In this document: positions 35,497-47,041 of the stretch, piece by piece
Layout: every line of letters begins with the position of its first letter
Numbering within the stretch: position 1 is the first letter of the stretch
Source of the DNA: Bretschneidera sinensis
Taxonomy: Eukaryota; Streptophyta; Magnoliopsida; Brassicales; Akaniaceae
DNA length: 64,000 nt
Assembly (NCBI GenBank): GCA_023935145.1
Contig: CM043698.1
Span: 144,254,001 to 144,318,000, forward strand
Reading direction: 5' to 3'
Translations under genes and position numbers: made by a program
The notes under the pieces: model-generated
Database searches by the model: none
Told to the model about the DNA's origin: nothing
The model's input: the letters and a program-made list of their open reading frames with translations, nothing else

Positions 35497-36054
35497 GCTT
35501 GTTTGGGGAGAGTTTTCAACCAAAAAAAAAAATCAGTGTTCAAACACTGGCTCTCTTGTTTGAGACAGTGTTAAAAAACCATGCTTGAACACAGTTTTGT
35601 AAAATTTGCTATTCAAACACTGATTTGAGAAGACTGCAAATTGACGTTTTCGGGTTCAAATCAGTGTTCAGTTTTACTTTCACTTTCCCAATTCACAGAC
35701 CTCTTCTCTCACTCGCGACCTCGCCTTCTCCTTCTCCAATTCACAGAGCTCTTCCCTCTCTCTCTGCAATGCCTTCATCTTCTCTCTCCCTATTTCCTTT
35801 CTTTTCACTTTCACCAGGTCGCTCTCATTTCATCGTCAACAAGTTGCGACGGTGACGAGCTTGAAGAAACCCAGAAGAGCGGAGAGAAATTTTCCTCTCA
35901 TTTTCCTACTTCCCAAACACATATTTGTCACTCAGCCTTACCTCACTTCAAATCCCTGAAAAAATATACCCATCTCTCCGATCTGTAACTCTCTCTTACA
36001 TTATCCATCTGAACGGACGACAAGAAGATACCCATCTCTCCGATCCCATTTGTT

Positions 36055-36525
36055 TTTGCTCAAATATGTGTTCATAGTGCTCAAAGCTGATGATAATGGT
36101 GAAGGAGGAACTTTTGCTCTCTACTCGTTGCTGTGTCGACACGCCCGGGTCAACTCATTGCCCAATTGCCAATTGGCAGATGAGAAGCTCAGCGAGTACA
36201 AAAAGCATAGCATTGGGTGGGCACCAAAATCAAGTTTTGGGTCAAGGTTAAAATCTACTCTAGAGAAGCATAGAATGTTGCAGAGGGTTTTGCTTGTGTT
36301 GGCTTTGATTGGGCTTGTATGGTGATTAGTGATGGTGTCCTCACACCAGCTATTTCTGGTAATTTTGGATTTTTTGGGTGGGTTTTGATTTAATTTTGGA
36401 ATTTTGGGTGATATCCATCATTGATTTGGGTTGGTTGATTGATTATTTTGGGCTTCTTTTTTTTGCAGTTTTTTCTGCGGTGTCAGGGCTCGAGCTTTCG
36501 ATGTCGAAATAGCATCACAAATGTG
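36055..36525 (+). pseudogene. HAK/KUP potassium transporter fragment, left arm
   Basis: Two exons from the N-terminal part of a KUP/HAK/KT K+ transporter. The first reads [20 protein letters not shown], then [18 protein letters not shown] and [10 protein letters not shown], and stops at a GT donor near 36359. The second, after an AG at about 36470, gives VFSAVSGLELSMSK. Both segments are signature sequences of the family around membrane helices 2-4. A one-base deletion near 36315 breaks the CMVISDG stretch and a TAG follows SMSK where the family has glutamate. No start region and none of the later helices are present, so no transporter can be made. Confidence 0.92.
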
Positions 36526-36647
36526 AGATCCTCATCCTTGTCTCAATTTTCATCTATTAACATATAATACCTATAAGATGATAAGATAGATCATGGTTGA
36601 AGAGTTTATGGAATTGATGTGGGCCTGTAGTTTCTAAGTCAAATAGT

Positions 36648-36935
36648 TTGGAACCTGTAGTTTCGTTTCAGTTTTTGGTATTCAAAAGGGTTTTTGAAAC
36701 AATTTTGGTAAATGGTTGTGCAGCTAAGAATTTCATTTTATCAATTTTGAGTTCCTATGGTATTACCCATTATCTTCACATTCTCGTTCCACTATCTATT
36801 TTGGATGTTCTGGGCATTGCTTATATTTATTCCCAAGTATCATCCCAACTATCACCTAAATTGAGTACTACTATGTTGTGGAGTCCATGGCGTTATATGC
36901 CACCTCAAGTTGTAGAAATCATTGTTAATGAATAG
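36648..36935 (+). other. Unassigned open frame, left arm
   Basis: 95 codons from MEPVVSFQFLVFKRVFETIL to a TAG at 36933. It contains SILDVLGIAYIYSQVSSQ and SPWRYMPPQVVEIIVNE. The same frame is open in the right arm (46145-46441, 98 codons), where the stop is a CAG codon and reading continues for QPK. It lies between the HAK and VTI1 pieces and could be a further captured exon. The family was not recognised. Conservation between arms does not prove coding because the arms are duplicates. Confidence 0.35.
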
Positions 36936-38071
36936 CCTAAGTGAGCATGTATAGGAGAACTCAATTATCAGGAATCTTCTCAAACTGTTGAAATTGAATT
37001 TATTTCCATGACATATCCACTTTTCTGTATTGTTTTCAGCTGAGGCATTTGTTTTTAATTAGGATGGCCCACTTCTTGAATATTGGAGGTGTTTACATGT
37101 GCTCTACCATCTACTTCCAAGTTTGGTTAGAAGAAACTAAACCATAATCTCCTATAGGTTTTTCTACACACCTTTAAGTTGATAAAAATAAATCCCCTTG
37201 GAGCACTAGGATAGTACAGGAGTTTGAAGAGAAAGAATAAGAGAAGCTATGTAGAAGTTTGGAGCATATTTAGTGCATAACTAGCTCTCTAATTTTAGCA
37301 AGTGTCAAAGGAGGGGCGAGGAGGTACCAGAGAAAATCACATACTTGCATCAATAGACCTGTTAAAGATGTTTATATGGTTTTTTTCATTAACAAGCCTC
37401 CTTTAGCTTCATATTGTAAGATTAACATCTACATGCTAGAATTTGTAATTGAATTTCAAGTTCGAAAAGACTAAATTTGTTTTCGAAACATGCTTAGAAT
37501 TGTTAATAACTGGAAGTTGTTTCCATTGTCATTTTTCAGTTCCCAGAGTGACCTCTTGGAGATTTATGCCATTCTCTCCATGACCTGTTGGAGAAAAACT
37601 ATTGTGTCTTTATAACATGATTCTTCTTTGAGTTTTCAGTGCGAATTTTGACTATTCTTCTCACTTGGAAAAGGTGCTTCACTTGAGGGTTGTAGTCAAT
37701 GTGAATATTCCATAAAATAATGGGTATTTCAATGCGGGTGTTGTGCTTATACATCTGACTAGCTACAACAGTTGCAAGTACCATTTTGATCCACTATAGT
37801 TTTATGAAATGATTTATCTAGTTAGAAGAAGCTCTTTGTAAGTTTTTGTTGAAATTGTTACATGCTGTTTATGGGGCTTCCATGCTTGTTTGAGTTATGA
37901 CTGTAATGGAATGGGAATGGGTCTTGTATTGATTTAGTTTTGCAGATGAAAGTCTGGACTAGATGATGCTGATGTTTTGGTACTGTCTGGATAAACTTTA
38001 TCACATCCTCTATGCTCATAGATTTCTATTCCTCCTTCATTTTGTTGGATCTTTGTTATGATATCTTTTTA

Positions 38072-39004
38072 GGTTTTGGAAGATTCGAAAAATGGACCTT
38101 GAGGCAAGAAGTTTGCAGCCAAGTGTGAAGGCTATGCTTCTTGCTAAGCGAAGGGAATATAAATCTGACCTGAATCAGTTGAAGAGGGAATTCAAAAGAA
38201 TTTCATCACCTATTGCTAATCAGGCTGGCCGTGGAGAGTTGCTGGAATCTGGAATGGCAGATCCACATACAGTATGTCTTGATTGTACTATCTCAGTTTC
38301 TGATTTTATCTGTATTTCATGGAAATTCTTCAAGGAGACTTTGTGATTTACTTAATATTATAACAGAGCTGAGATTCAGATTATTTGTTCAAATTGAGGG
38401 CAGTGGTCCTTTGATATTTGCTTTATCCATCTGTCAACTCCTGCATCTTGGTATAAATACTTGCTATATGTTGTTTGATTTATCTATCCTTATATCTCAA
38501 TATAGCTAAATAAACATCTGTTCATTGGTGCATCACTTTCTGCCGGTTTTTTATTTTCATAACCGACATATTTTTGGATTGCTTAGAATGGAAAATACAA
38601 TTCTGACCTTTTAATTTCAAACAGCTGTCTAAGGTACTTTGAACAGTGCAAGAACTTATACTGACTGTTTGTTGAAATTTCTTTCTTACCATTCAGTTTC
38701 ACTGAAATGATGATAGCTGAGAGTTTGTTTGATGTCCTGCTACTTGAATTGTTACATGGCAGATGTCACGCTGATGTTTGTCTTTTATTTGATTTCTGAA
38801 AAAATTTATAGTGACTGATAAACACTGGTACAGGTTTCTGCTGATCAAAGAGAAAGATTGGCTATGTCAGTAGAGAGACTAAACCAATCAGGTGATAGGA
38901 TCAAGGAGAGTAGAAGAACCATACTGGAGACAGAAGAGCTTGGTGTCTCAATTCTTGAAGATCTGCACCAACAGCGTCAAACTCTTTTAGTTGCCCATAA
39001 CAAG
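38072..39004 (+). pseudogene. VTI1: VTI1-type v-SNARE fragment, left arm
   Basis: Two exons of a plant VTI11/VTI12-like Qb-SNARE, a protein for trafficking to the vacuole. Exon one (about 38072-38271) reads IRKMDLEARSLQPSVKAMLL and YKSDLNQLKREFKRIS, ending GMADPHT at a GT donor. Exon two (38834-39004) reads VSADQRERLAMSVERLNQ, then RRTILETEELGVSILEDL and LLVAHNK. These match the VTI1 N-terminal domain and the start of the SNARE motif. The first exons, the rest of the SNARE helix and the membrane anchor are missing, and the following sequence is LRR kinase. Both exons are open here. Confidence 0.93.
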
Positions 39005-39261
39005 GTAGCATATATAGTCTAATTTTTTTAGAGTTGGGGGATTGTCTAGCATGTTTGCTTGTCAGTTTCAGTTGTGTCAGTCGGTTCACTGTTCTTAATT
39101 TTGGTTTGCAGTTAACCAACCTTTAATGGATATCATTTCCATACTCCAGTGGACAATAAGGACTAACATGTTAACAATAATAGGAGAATATCGCGTAGGG
39201 ATGTTTATAACTATGTTCTTATTAATTGATTCAAAATTGTGTATTGATAATTTTATAATAG

Positions 39262-41577
39262 TGCGGATTTCAATAAGCTTACAGGGGATTTGCCTCTAGA
39301 GCTTGAGAGTCTACCCATTATAGAGAGAATGTAAGACCATTATTCAAGTTTTTATGATCCTTGCAAATCCTTACTAACAAAATATAGTTTTCCTCTTTTT
39401 TTTTTCCTCCTTTGGTATGAATTTTTAATTTTTGTTTCATTTAATGTCCCTTTATTTAAAAGGGTTTTAAAGATTCACATTGATATTCTGATTGCTTGAA
39501 TTTATTTGTTTATATTTTTGTTGTTTATGTTGATCTTGTAGGCTGCTAACCTCAAATAATCTTAGTGGGGAAGTCCCTGAAACATTTGCTAAGCTGACTT
39601 CATTGAAGGAGTTGTAAGCATTTTAGTCATGTTTCATTAAGCTCATATTAATTACTGTTTATCGCATTTGAAGTTGATTAATCATTTTTTCAAACATTAT
39701 GTAGTCAGATCAGTGACAACCACCTTACAGGAAAGATACCTAATTTTATTCAGAACTGGAAAAAACTTGAAAAATTGTGAGAGCTTCATCATTTGTGATA
39801 TTCTTGAGTTCATAGGATTATGCATTATTGCTTATTTGACTCAATATTTTGCAACAACAGAGTAATTCATGCTAGTGGTTTGGTTGGACCAATTCCTGGT
39901 GGTATTACAGCTCTTGAAAAATTAACTGATCTGTAAGTATGATTTTTTTATATTCTAATTAATTTCACGTATATTTTCAATTAGTAATGTACCTTGTATT
40001 GGTTGAACGTGATATATGCAGGAGAATTAGCGATTTAAATGGAACTGAAGCTACCTTTCCGCAACTTAGCAACATGAAAAAGACGAAGACACTGTGAGTA
40101 AAATGTTTACGCAATATTGAACTTAATTTATAAAAAGTGGCAATACCTTCCTCCTTTTTCCTTTTTTTTGGCAACTCAAAGTGTATGTCATTTGTTTGTG
40201 TTATAGGATTCTTCGGAGTTGTAATATCATCGGGCAACTACTTGTATATCTTTGGGAAATGAGAGAATTAAAGAACTTGTTAGTACAGACTTGTTCTCCT
40301 CCTTGCCCCCTTCTTTAATGCAGATAAAAGGATTTTTCCTTTGAAAATGTTGTGATACCATTTGAAGGATCATCTAGTACCCTTTCATAGCTCAGTTTTC
40401 ATTATCTTATATCGATGGAATAAACTCGGTTAGGGCTATATCATGATATTAACTCTGTTATTAGAGAATATGAGAAATGAAGGAACCTTAAGAGATGTGT
40501 TTGTCACACATGTAAAACTGGTGCCGAAACATTGACACTTGAAAGTAGTTCCTTTTTTTTTTTTGTTCTAATGGTTGGTTGCAATGAGCTAGCCCTCTCT
40601 GATCTCTTATCCCCAAACCCCATGTGAAGGTGAAGGTCGAATTTGATCCCAAGTCTTTAGTACAACCCTTAAATGACTATACCAATTAAGCTAGTTGGCA
40701 CCTTCTACTTTGTATGGTTTAGACCTTGTCTCTGACATTCTTTTGTGGCAAAGGCAATTTTTTTTTTCCCGTCTTTTTGATTGCACAGTTCACTATGATG
40801 TTTGAAAGCTTTTTGGTTGTCTACCATTCATCCTGAATTAAACAGGTTATGGAAATAAATACTTTGTTGTTTTTTAATGCTTTGTTTATAAATTCACTTG
40901 CAGAGACCTCAGCTTTAACAAACTGAGTGGAGAAATTCCAAGCACGTATATTGTTCTGAGTAGGGTGGTTTATATGTAAGCATCTGGTTTGTGTGTAAAT
41001 TTTCTTACAATAAAATGCATAAATCCATTTTTCGAGTACTAAGGAACAGTGTACAAGCTCATGTCTTGTTAATTAGCAAGAGATAAAATAAAGGACCATC
41101 ATAATGGCCCAAACAAGCCGACAATATTAGAAGTCACTTTGTTCAAATTGTGGTTTCAACATTGCAGTATTCGAAGTATTAAAGTTGTGTGAAGGATGAT
41201 GGGAAACCTTCTCTTGAATTGAAAATTATTCATAAACTAAGCAAAAAAATGCATAGACTAAGTAGTTATCAGTATTGAACTCTGATATCTAGAGATCATA
41301 GGTTTTCTCTTTTCTGTGACATTGAACTTAAAGTCACATGCACAATTAGTATTAAATCTAAGGCATTAAACTGAAATATATAGTTGTGTTTGTTGCATTT
41401 CAATTTTTTCAGTTATCGTGTTAAAAATTAACATAATCATTTAGATTCCTTGCTAAGATTTTTTTTGCTGAAAGCTCCAAAATTTTATTGATTTTATATG
41501 AGTTTTCAGATATTTAACTTGAAACTTGCTAACTGGACCGATACCTCATTGGGTGCTAGTAAAAGGAAACAACATGT
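39262..41577 (+). pseudogene. LRR-VIII-type receptor kinase fragment, left arm
   Basis: At least eight short exons, mostly of about 72 bp and each one leucine-rich repeat, typical of LRR-VIII kinases of the At1g07650 type. In order: FNKLTGDLPLELESLP (about 39275), SNNLSGEVPETFAKLTSLK (39548), DNHLTGKIPNFIQNWKKL (39712), ASGLVGPIPGGITALEKL (39873), DLNGTEATFPQLSNMKK (40032), NIIGQLLVYLWEMREL (40222), LSFNKLSGEIPSTYIVLSR (40911) and a last exon near 41510. The last exon has an in-frame stop (YLT then TGA), so the copy is broken. Only ectodomain repeats are present; malectin, membrane and kinase regions are absent. Confidence 0.92.
40553..40702 (-). mobile_element. tRNA-derived SINE, left arm
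   Basis: On the minus strand it starts GTGCCAACTAGCTTAATTGG, has an A-box-like TTAATTGGTATAG and a B-box-like GGGATCAAATTCG, and ends in a poly(A) run (poly(T) at 40553-40564 on the plus strand). It lies in an intron of the LRR fragment. The same SINE sits at the mirror position in the right arm. Confidence 0.7.
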
Positions 41578-41593
41578 AAGCTTCTCTTCTCTT

Positions 41594-41634
41594 CAAATAA
41601 GCGGCGCCGATGACAAAACTTATAAAGCACTTCA
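41594..41634. other. Palindrome spacer
   Basis: 41 bp that do not pair, including GGCGCC at 41603-41608. This would be the loop of a hairpin RNA formed by read-through of both arms. Confidence 0.85.
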
Positions 41635-41649
41635 AAGAGAAGAGAAGCT

Positions 41650-43930
41650 TACATGTTGTTTCCTTTTACTAGCACCCAAGGAGGTACCGGTCCAATTAGC
41701 AAGTTTCCAGTTAAATATTTGAAAAGTCATATAAAATCAATACAATTTTGGAGCTTTCAGCAAAAAGAATCTTAGCAAGGAATCTAAATGATTATGTTAA
41801 TTTTTAGCACGGTAACTAAATAAACTGAAATGCAACAAACACAGTTATATATTTCAGTTTAATGCCTTAGATTTAATACTATTTGTGCATGTGACTTTAA
41901 GTTCAATGTCACAGAAGAGAGAAAACCTATGGTCTCTGGATATCAGAGTTCAGTATTGATAACTACTTAGTCTATGCATTTTTTTGCTTAGTTTATGTAT
42001 AATTTTCAATTCAAGATAAGGTTTCCCATCATCCATCACACAACTTTAATACTTTGAATACTGCAATGTTGAAACCACAATTTGAACACAGTGGTTTTCA
42101 AAATTGTCGGCTTGTTTAGGCCATTATGATGGTCCTTTATTTTATTTCTTGCTAATTAACAAGACATGAGCTTGTACACTATTCCCTAGCACTCGAAAAA
42201 TGGATTTATGCATTTTATTGTAAGAAAATTTACACACACAAACCAGATGCTTACATATAAACCACCCTACTCAAAACAATATACGTGCTTGGAATTTCTC
42301 CACTCAGTTTGTTAAAGCTGAGGTCTCTGCAAGTGAATTTATAAACAAAACATTAAAAAACAACAAAGTATTTATTTCCACAACCTGTTTAATTCAGGAT
42401 GAATGGTAGACAACCAAAAAGCTTTCAAACATCATAGTGAACTATGCAATCAAAAATATCGAAAAAAAATTTGCCTTTGCCACAAAAGAGTGCCACAGAC
42501 AAGGTCTAAACCATACAAAATAGAAGGTGCCAACTAACTTAATTGGTATAGTCATTTAAGGGTTGTACTAAAGATTTGGGATCAAATCCGGCCTTCACCT
42601 TCACATGAGGATAGGGGATCAGAGATGGCTAGCTCATTGCAACCAACCATTAGAACAAAAAAAAATGAACTACTTTCAAGTGTTAATGTTTCGGCACCAA
42701 TTTTACATGTGTAACAAACACATCTCTTGAGTTTCCTTCATTTATCATATTCTCTAACAACAGAGTTAATATCATGATATAGCCCTAACCGAGTTTATTC
42801 CATCGATATAAGATAATGAAAACTCAGCTATGAAAGGGTACTAGATGATCCTTCAAATGGTATCACGACATTTTCAAAGGAAAAATCCTTTTATCTGCAT
42901 TAAAGAGGGGGGCGAGGAGGAGAACAAGTCTGTACTAACAAGTTCTTTAATCCTCTCATTTCCCAAAGATATACAGGTAGTCGCTCGATGATATTACAAC
43001 TCCTAAGAATCCTGTAACACTTTGAGTTGCCAAAAAAAAAGGAAAAAGGGGGAAGGTATTGCCACTTTTTATAAATTAAGTTCAATATCGCGTAAACATT
43101 TTACTCACAGTGTCTTCATCTTTTTCATGTTGCTAAGTTGCGGAAAGGTAGCTTCAGTTCCATTTAAATCACTAATTCTCATGTATATATCACGTTCAAC
43201 CAATACAAGGTATATTATTAATTGAAAACCCACATGAAATTAATTAGAATCTAAAAAAATCATACTTACAGATCAGTTAATTTTTCAAGAGCCGCAATAC
43301 CACCAAGAATTGGTCCAACCAAACCACTAGCCTGAATTACTCTGTTGTTGCAAAATATTGAGTCAAGTAAGCGATAATGCATAATCCTATGAACTCAAGA
43401 ATATCACAAATGATGAAGCTCTCACAATTTTTCAAGTTTTTTTCAGTTCTAAATAAAATTATGTATCTTTCTTGTAAAATGGTTGTCACTGATCTGATTG
43501 CACAATGTTTGAAAAAATGATTAATCAATTTCAAATGCGATAAACAGTAATTAATATGAGCTTAATGAAACATGACTAAAATGCTTACACTCCTTCAATG
43601 AAGTCAGTTTAGCAAATGTTTCAAGGACTTCCCCACTAAGATTATTTGAGGCTAGCAGCCTCCAACATCAACAAAAATATTAACAAATAAATTCAAGCAA
43701 TCAGAATATCAATGTGAATCTTTAAAACCTTTTTAAATAAAGGAACATTAAATAAAACAAAACATTAAAAATTCATACCAAATGAGGAAAAAAAGAGAGG
43801 GCAAAACTATATGTTGTTAGTAAGGATTTGCAAGTATCATAAAAACTTGAATAATGGTCTTACATCTCTATATCGGGTAGATTCCCAAGCTCTGGAGGCA
43901 AATCCCCTGAAAGCTTATTGAAATCAGCAC
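41650..43930 (-). pseudogene. LRR-VIII-type receptor kinase fragment, right arm
   Basis: Mirror copy of 39262-41577. The last exon (about 41652-41719) is open here, giving NLLIGPVPPWVLVKGNNM, and LPVYLWEM and LPPELGNLP keep the ancestral form where the left arm has LLVYLWEM and LPLELESLP. Other exons carry their own changes, for example NIIERLPVYLWEM and altered splice surroundings. A kinase domain is absent. Confidence 0.9.
42527..42665 (+). mobile_element. tRNA-derived SINE, right arm
   Basis: Starts GTGCCAACTAACTTAATTGG, contains TTAATTGGTATAG and GGGATCAAATCCG, and ends in a run of nine A. It is the mirror of 40553-40702, so insertion came before the inverted duplication. Confidence 0.7.
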
Positions 43931-44190
43931 TACTATAAAATTATCAATACATAATTTTGAATCAATTAATAAGAACATAGTAATAAACATCCCTACGCAA
44001 TATTCTCTTATTATTGTTAATATGTTAGTCCTTATTGTCCACTGGAGTATGGAAATGATATCCATTAAAGGTTGGTTAACTGCAAACCAAAATGAAGAAG
44101 AACAGTGAACCGACTGACACAACTGAAACTGAGAAGCAAACATGCTGGACAATCCCCCAACTCTAAAAAAAATAAGACTATATATGCTAC

Positions 44191-45017
44191 CTTGTTACGT
44201 AACTGGTTTAGTCTCTCTACTGACATAGCCAATCTTTCTCTTTGATCAGCAGAAACCTGTACCAGTGTTTATCCGTCACTATAAATTTTTGCAGAAATCA
44301 AATAAAAGACAAACATCAGCATGACATCTGCCATGTAACAATTCAAGTAGCAGGACATCAAACAAACTCAACTATCATCATTTCAGTGAAACCGAATGGT
44401 AAGAAAGAAATTTCAACAAACTGTCAGTATAAGTTCTTGCACTTTTCAAAGTACCTTAGACAGCCGTTTGAAATTAAAAGGTCGGAATTGTATTTTCCGT
44501 TCTAAGCAATCCAAAAATATGTCGGTTATGAAAATGAAAAAACCGGCAGAAAATGATGCACCAATGAACCGATGTTTATTTAACCATATTGAGATATAAG
44601 GATAGATAAATCAAACAACATATAGTAAGTATTTGTACCAAGATGCAGGAGTTGACAGATGGATAAAGCAAATATCAAAGGACCACTGCCCTCAATTTGA
44701 GCAAATAATCTGAATCTCAGCTCTGTTATAATATTAAGTAAATCACAAAGTCTCCTTGAAGAATTTCCATGAAATACGGATACAATCAGAAACTAAGATA
44801 GTATAATCAAGACATACTGTATGTGGATCTGCCATTCCAGATTCCAGCAACTCTCCACGGCCAGCCTGATTAGCAATAGGTGATGAAATTCTTTTGAATT
44901 CCCTCTTCAACTGATTCAGGTCAGATTTATATTCCCTTCGCCTAGCAAGAAGCATAGCCTTCACACTGGCTGCAAACTTCTTGCCTCAAGGTCCATTTTT
45001 CGAATCTTCCAAAACCC
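44191..45017 (-). pseudogene. VTI1: VTI1-type v-SNARE fragment, right arm
   Basis: Mirror of 38072-39004. Exon one has lost one base in the LQPSVKA stretch, shifting the frame before MLLARRREYKSDLNQLK. Exon two (44191-44257) has VSADQRERLAMSVERLNQ but then jumps to the last two codons, losing about 115 bp that include the TEELGVSIL segment. Confidence 0.9.
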
Positions 45018-46144
45018 AAAAAGATATCATAACAAAGATTCAACAAAATTAAGGAGGAATAGAAATCTATGAGCGTAGAGGATGTGATAAAGTTTATCCA
45101 GACAGTACCAAAACATCAGCATCATCTAGTCCAGACTTTCATCTGCAAAAGTAAATCAATACAAGACCCGTTCCCATTCCATTACAGTCATAACTCAAAC
45201 AAGCATGGAAGCCCTATAAACAGCATATAACAATTTCAACAAAAACTTACAAAGAGCTTCTTCTAACTAGATAAATAATTTCATAAAACTATAGTAGATC
45301 AAAATGGTACTTGCAACTGTTGTAGCTAGTCAGATGTATAAGCACAACACCCGCATTGAAATACCCATTATCCTGTGGAAGATTCACATTGACTACAACC
45401 CTCAAGTGAAGCACCTTCTCCAAGTGAGAAGAATAGTCAAAATTCTCACTGAAAACTCAAAAGAAGAATCATGTTATAAAGACACAATAGTTTTTCTCCA
45501 ACAGGTCATGGAGAGAATGGCATAAATCTCTAAGAGGTCACTCTGGGAACTGAAAAATGGCAATGGAAACAACTTTCAGTTATTAACAATTCTAAGCATG
45601 TTTCGAAAACAAATTTGGTCTTTTCGAACTTGAAATTTAATTATAAATTCTAGCATGTAGATGTTAATCTTACAATATGAAGCTAAAGGAGGCTTGTTAA
45701 TGAAAAAAACTGTATAAACATCTTTAACAGGTTTATTGATGCAAGTATGTGATTTTCTCTGATACCTCCTCGCCCCTCCTTTGACACTTGCTAAAATTAG
45801 AGAGCTAGTTATGCACTAAATATGCTCCAAACTTCTACATAGCTTCTCTTATTCTTTCTCTTCAAACTCCTGTACTATCCTAGTGCTCCAAGGGGATTTA
45901 TTTTTATCAACTTAAAGGTGTGTAGAAAAACCTGTAAGAGAGTATAGTTTAGTTTCTTCTAACCAAACTTGGAAGCAGATGGTAGAGCACATGTAAACAC
46001 CTCCAATATTCAAGAAGTGGGCCATCCTAATTATAAAAAAATGCCTCAGCTGAAAACAATACAGAAAAGTGGATATGTCATGGAAATAAATTCAATTTCA
46101 ACAGTTTGAGAAGATTCCTGATAATTAAGTTCTCTTATACATGC

Positions 46145-46441
46145 TCACTTAGGCTGTTCATTAACAATGATTTCTACAACTTGAGGTGGCATATAACGCC
46201 ATGGACTCCACAACATAGTAGTACTCAATTTAGGTGATAGTTGGGATGATACTTGGGAATAAATATAAGCAATGCCCAGAACATCCAAAATAGATAGTGG
46301 AACGAGAATGTGAAGATAATGGGTAATACCATAGGAACTCAAAATTGATAAAATGAAATTCTTAGCTGCACAACCATTTACCAAAATTGTTTCAAAAACC
46401 CTTTTGAATACCCAAAACTGAAACGAAACTACAGGTTCCAA
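46145..46441 (-). other. Unassigned open frame, right arm
   Basis: 98 codons, mirror of 36648-36935 with FWVFKR for FLVFKR and a C-terminal extension QPK. Not recognised. Confidence 0.35.
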
Positions 46442-46574
46442 ACTATTTGACTTAGAAACTACATGCCCACATCAATTCCATAAACTCTTCAACCATGATC
46501 TATCTTATCATCTTATAGGTATTATATGTTAATAGATGAAAATTGAGACAAGGATGAGGATCTCACATTTGTGA

Positions 46575-47041
46575 TGCTCTTTCGACATCGAAAGCTCGAG
46601 CCCTGACACCGCAGAAAAAAACTGCAAAAAAAAGAAACCCAAAATGACCAATCAACCAACCCAAATCAATGATGGATATCACCCAAAATTCCAAAATTAA
46701 ATCAAAACCCACCCAAAAAATCCAAAATTACCAGAAATAGCTGGTGTGAGGACACCATCACTAATCACCATACAAACCCCAATCAAAGCCCACACAAGCA
46801 AAACCCTCTTCAACATTCTATGCTTCTCTAGAGTAGATTTTAACCTTGACCCAAAACTTGATTTTGGTGCCAACCCAATGCTATGCTTTTTGTACTCGCT
46901 GAGCTCCTCATCTGCCAATTGGCAATTGGGCAGTGAGTTGACCCGGACGTGTCGACATAGCAACGAGTAGAGAGCAAAAGTCCCTCCTTCACCATTATCG
47001 TCAGCTTTGAGCACTGTGAACACATATTTGAGCAAAAACAA
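46575..47041 (-). pseudogene. HAK/KUP potassium transporter fragment, right arm
   Basis: Mirror of 36055-36525. The first exon is fully open: [20 protein letters not shown] ... [16 protein letters not shown]. The second keeps SMSKEHHK, where the left arm has a stop, but has one extra T in the run at its start, shifting the frame. So each arm is broken in a different place. Confidence 0.92.

Larger units (their letters stand above)
35497..41593 (+). repeat. Palindrome left arm
   Basis: Pairs with the complement of 41635-47607 over its whole length, ending in AAGCTTCTCTTCTCTT. Differences from the other arm include many substitutions, a deletion and a stop in the HAK part and a stop in the last LRR exon. 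Gene pieces are on the plus strand. Confidence 0.92.

Noticed and set aside
35625..35988. Ser/Phe-rich plus-strand frames near the palindrome end, mirrored at 47079-47456
   Set aside because: Low-complexity CT-rich sequence, possibly the 5' leader of the captured HAK gene; no domain and the frame differs between arms.
41498..41722. 74-codon frame across the palindrome centre
   Set aside because: It reads the last LRR exon out of frame and then its mirror image; an accident of the inverted repeat.
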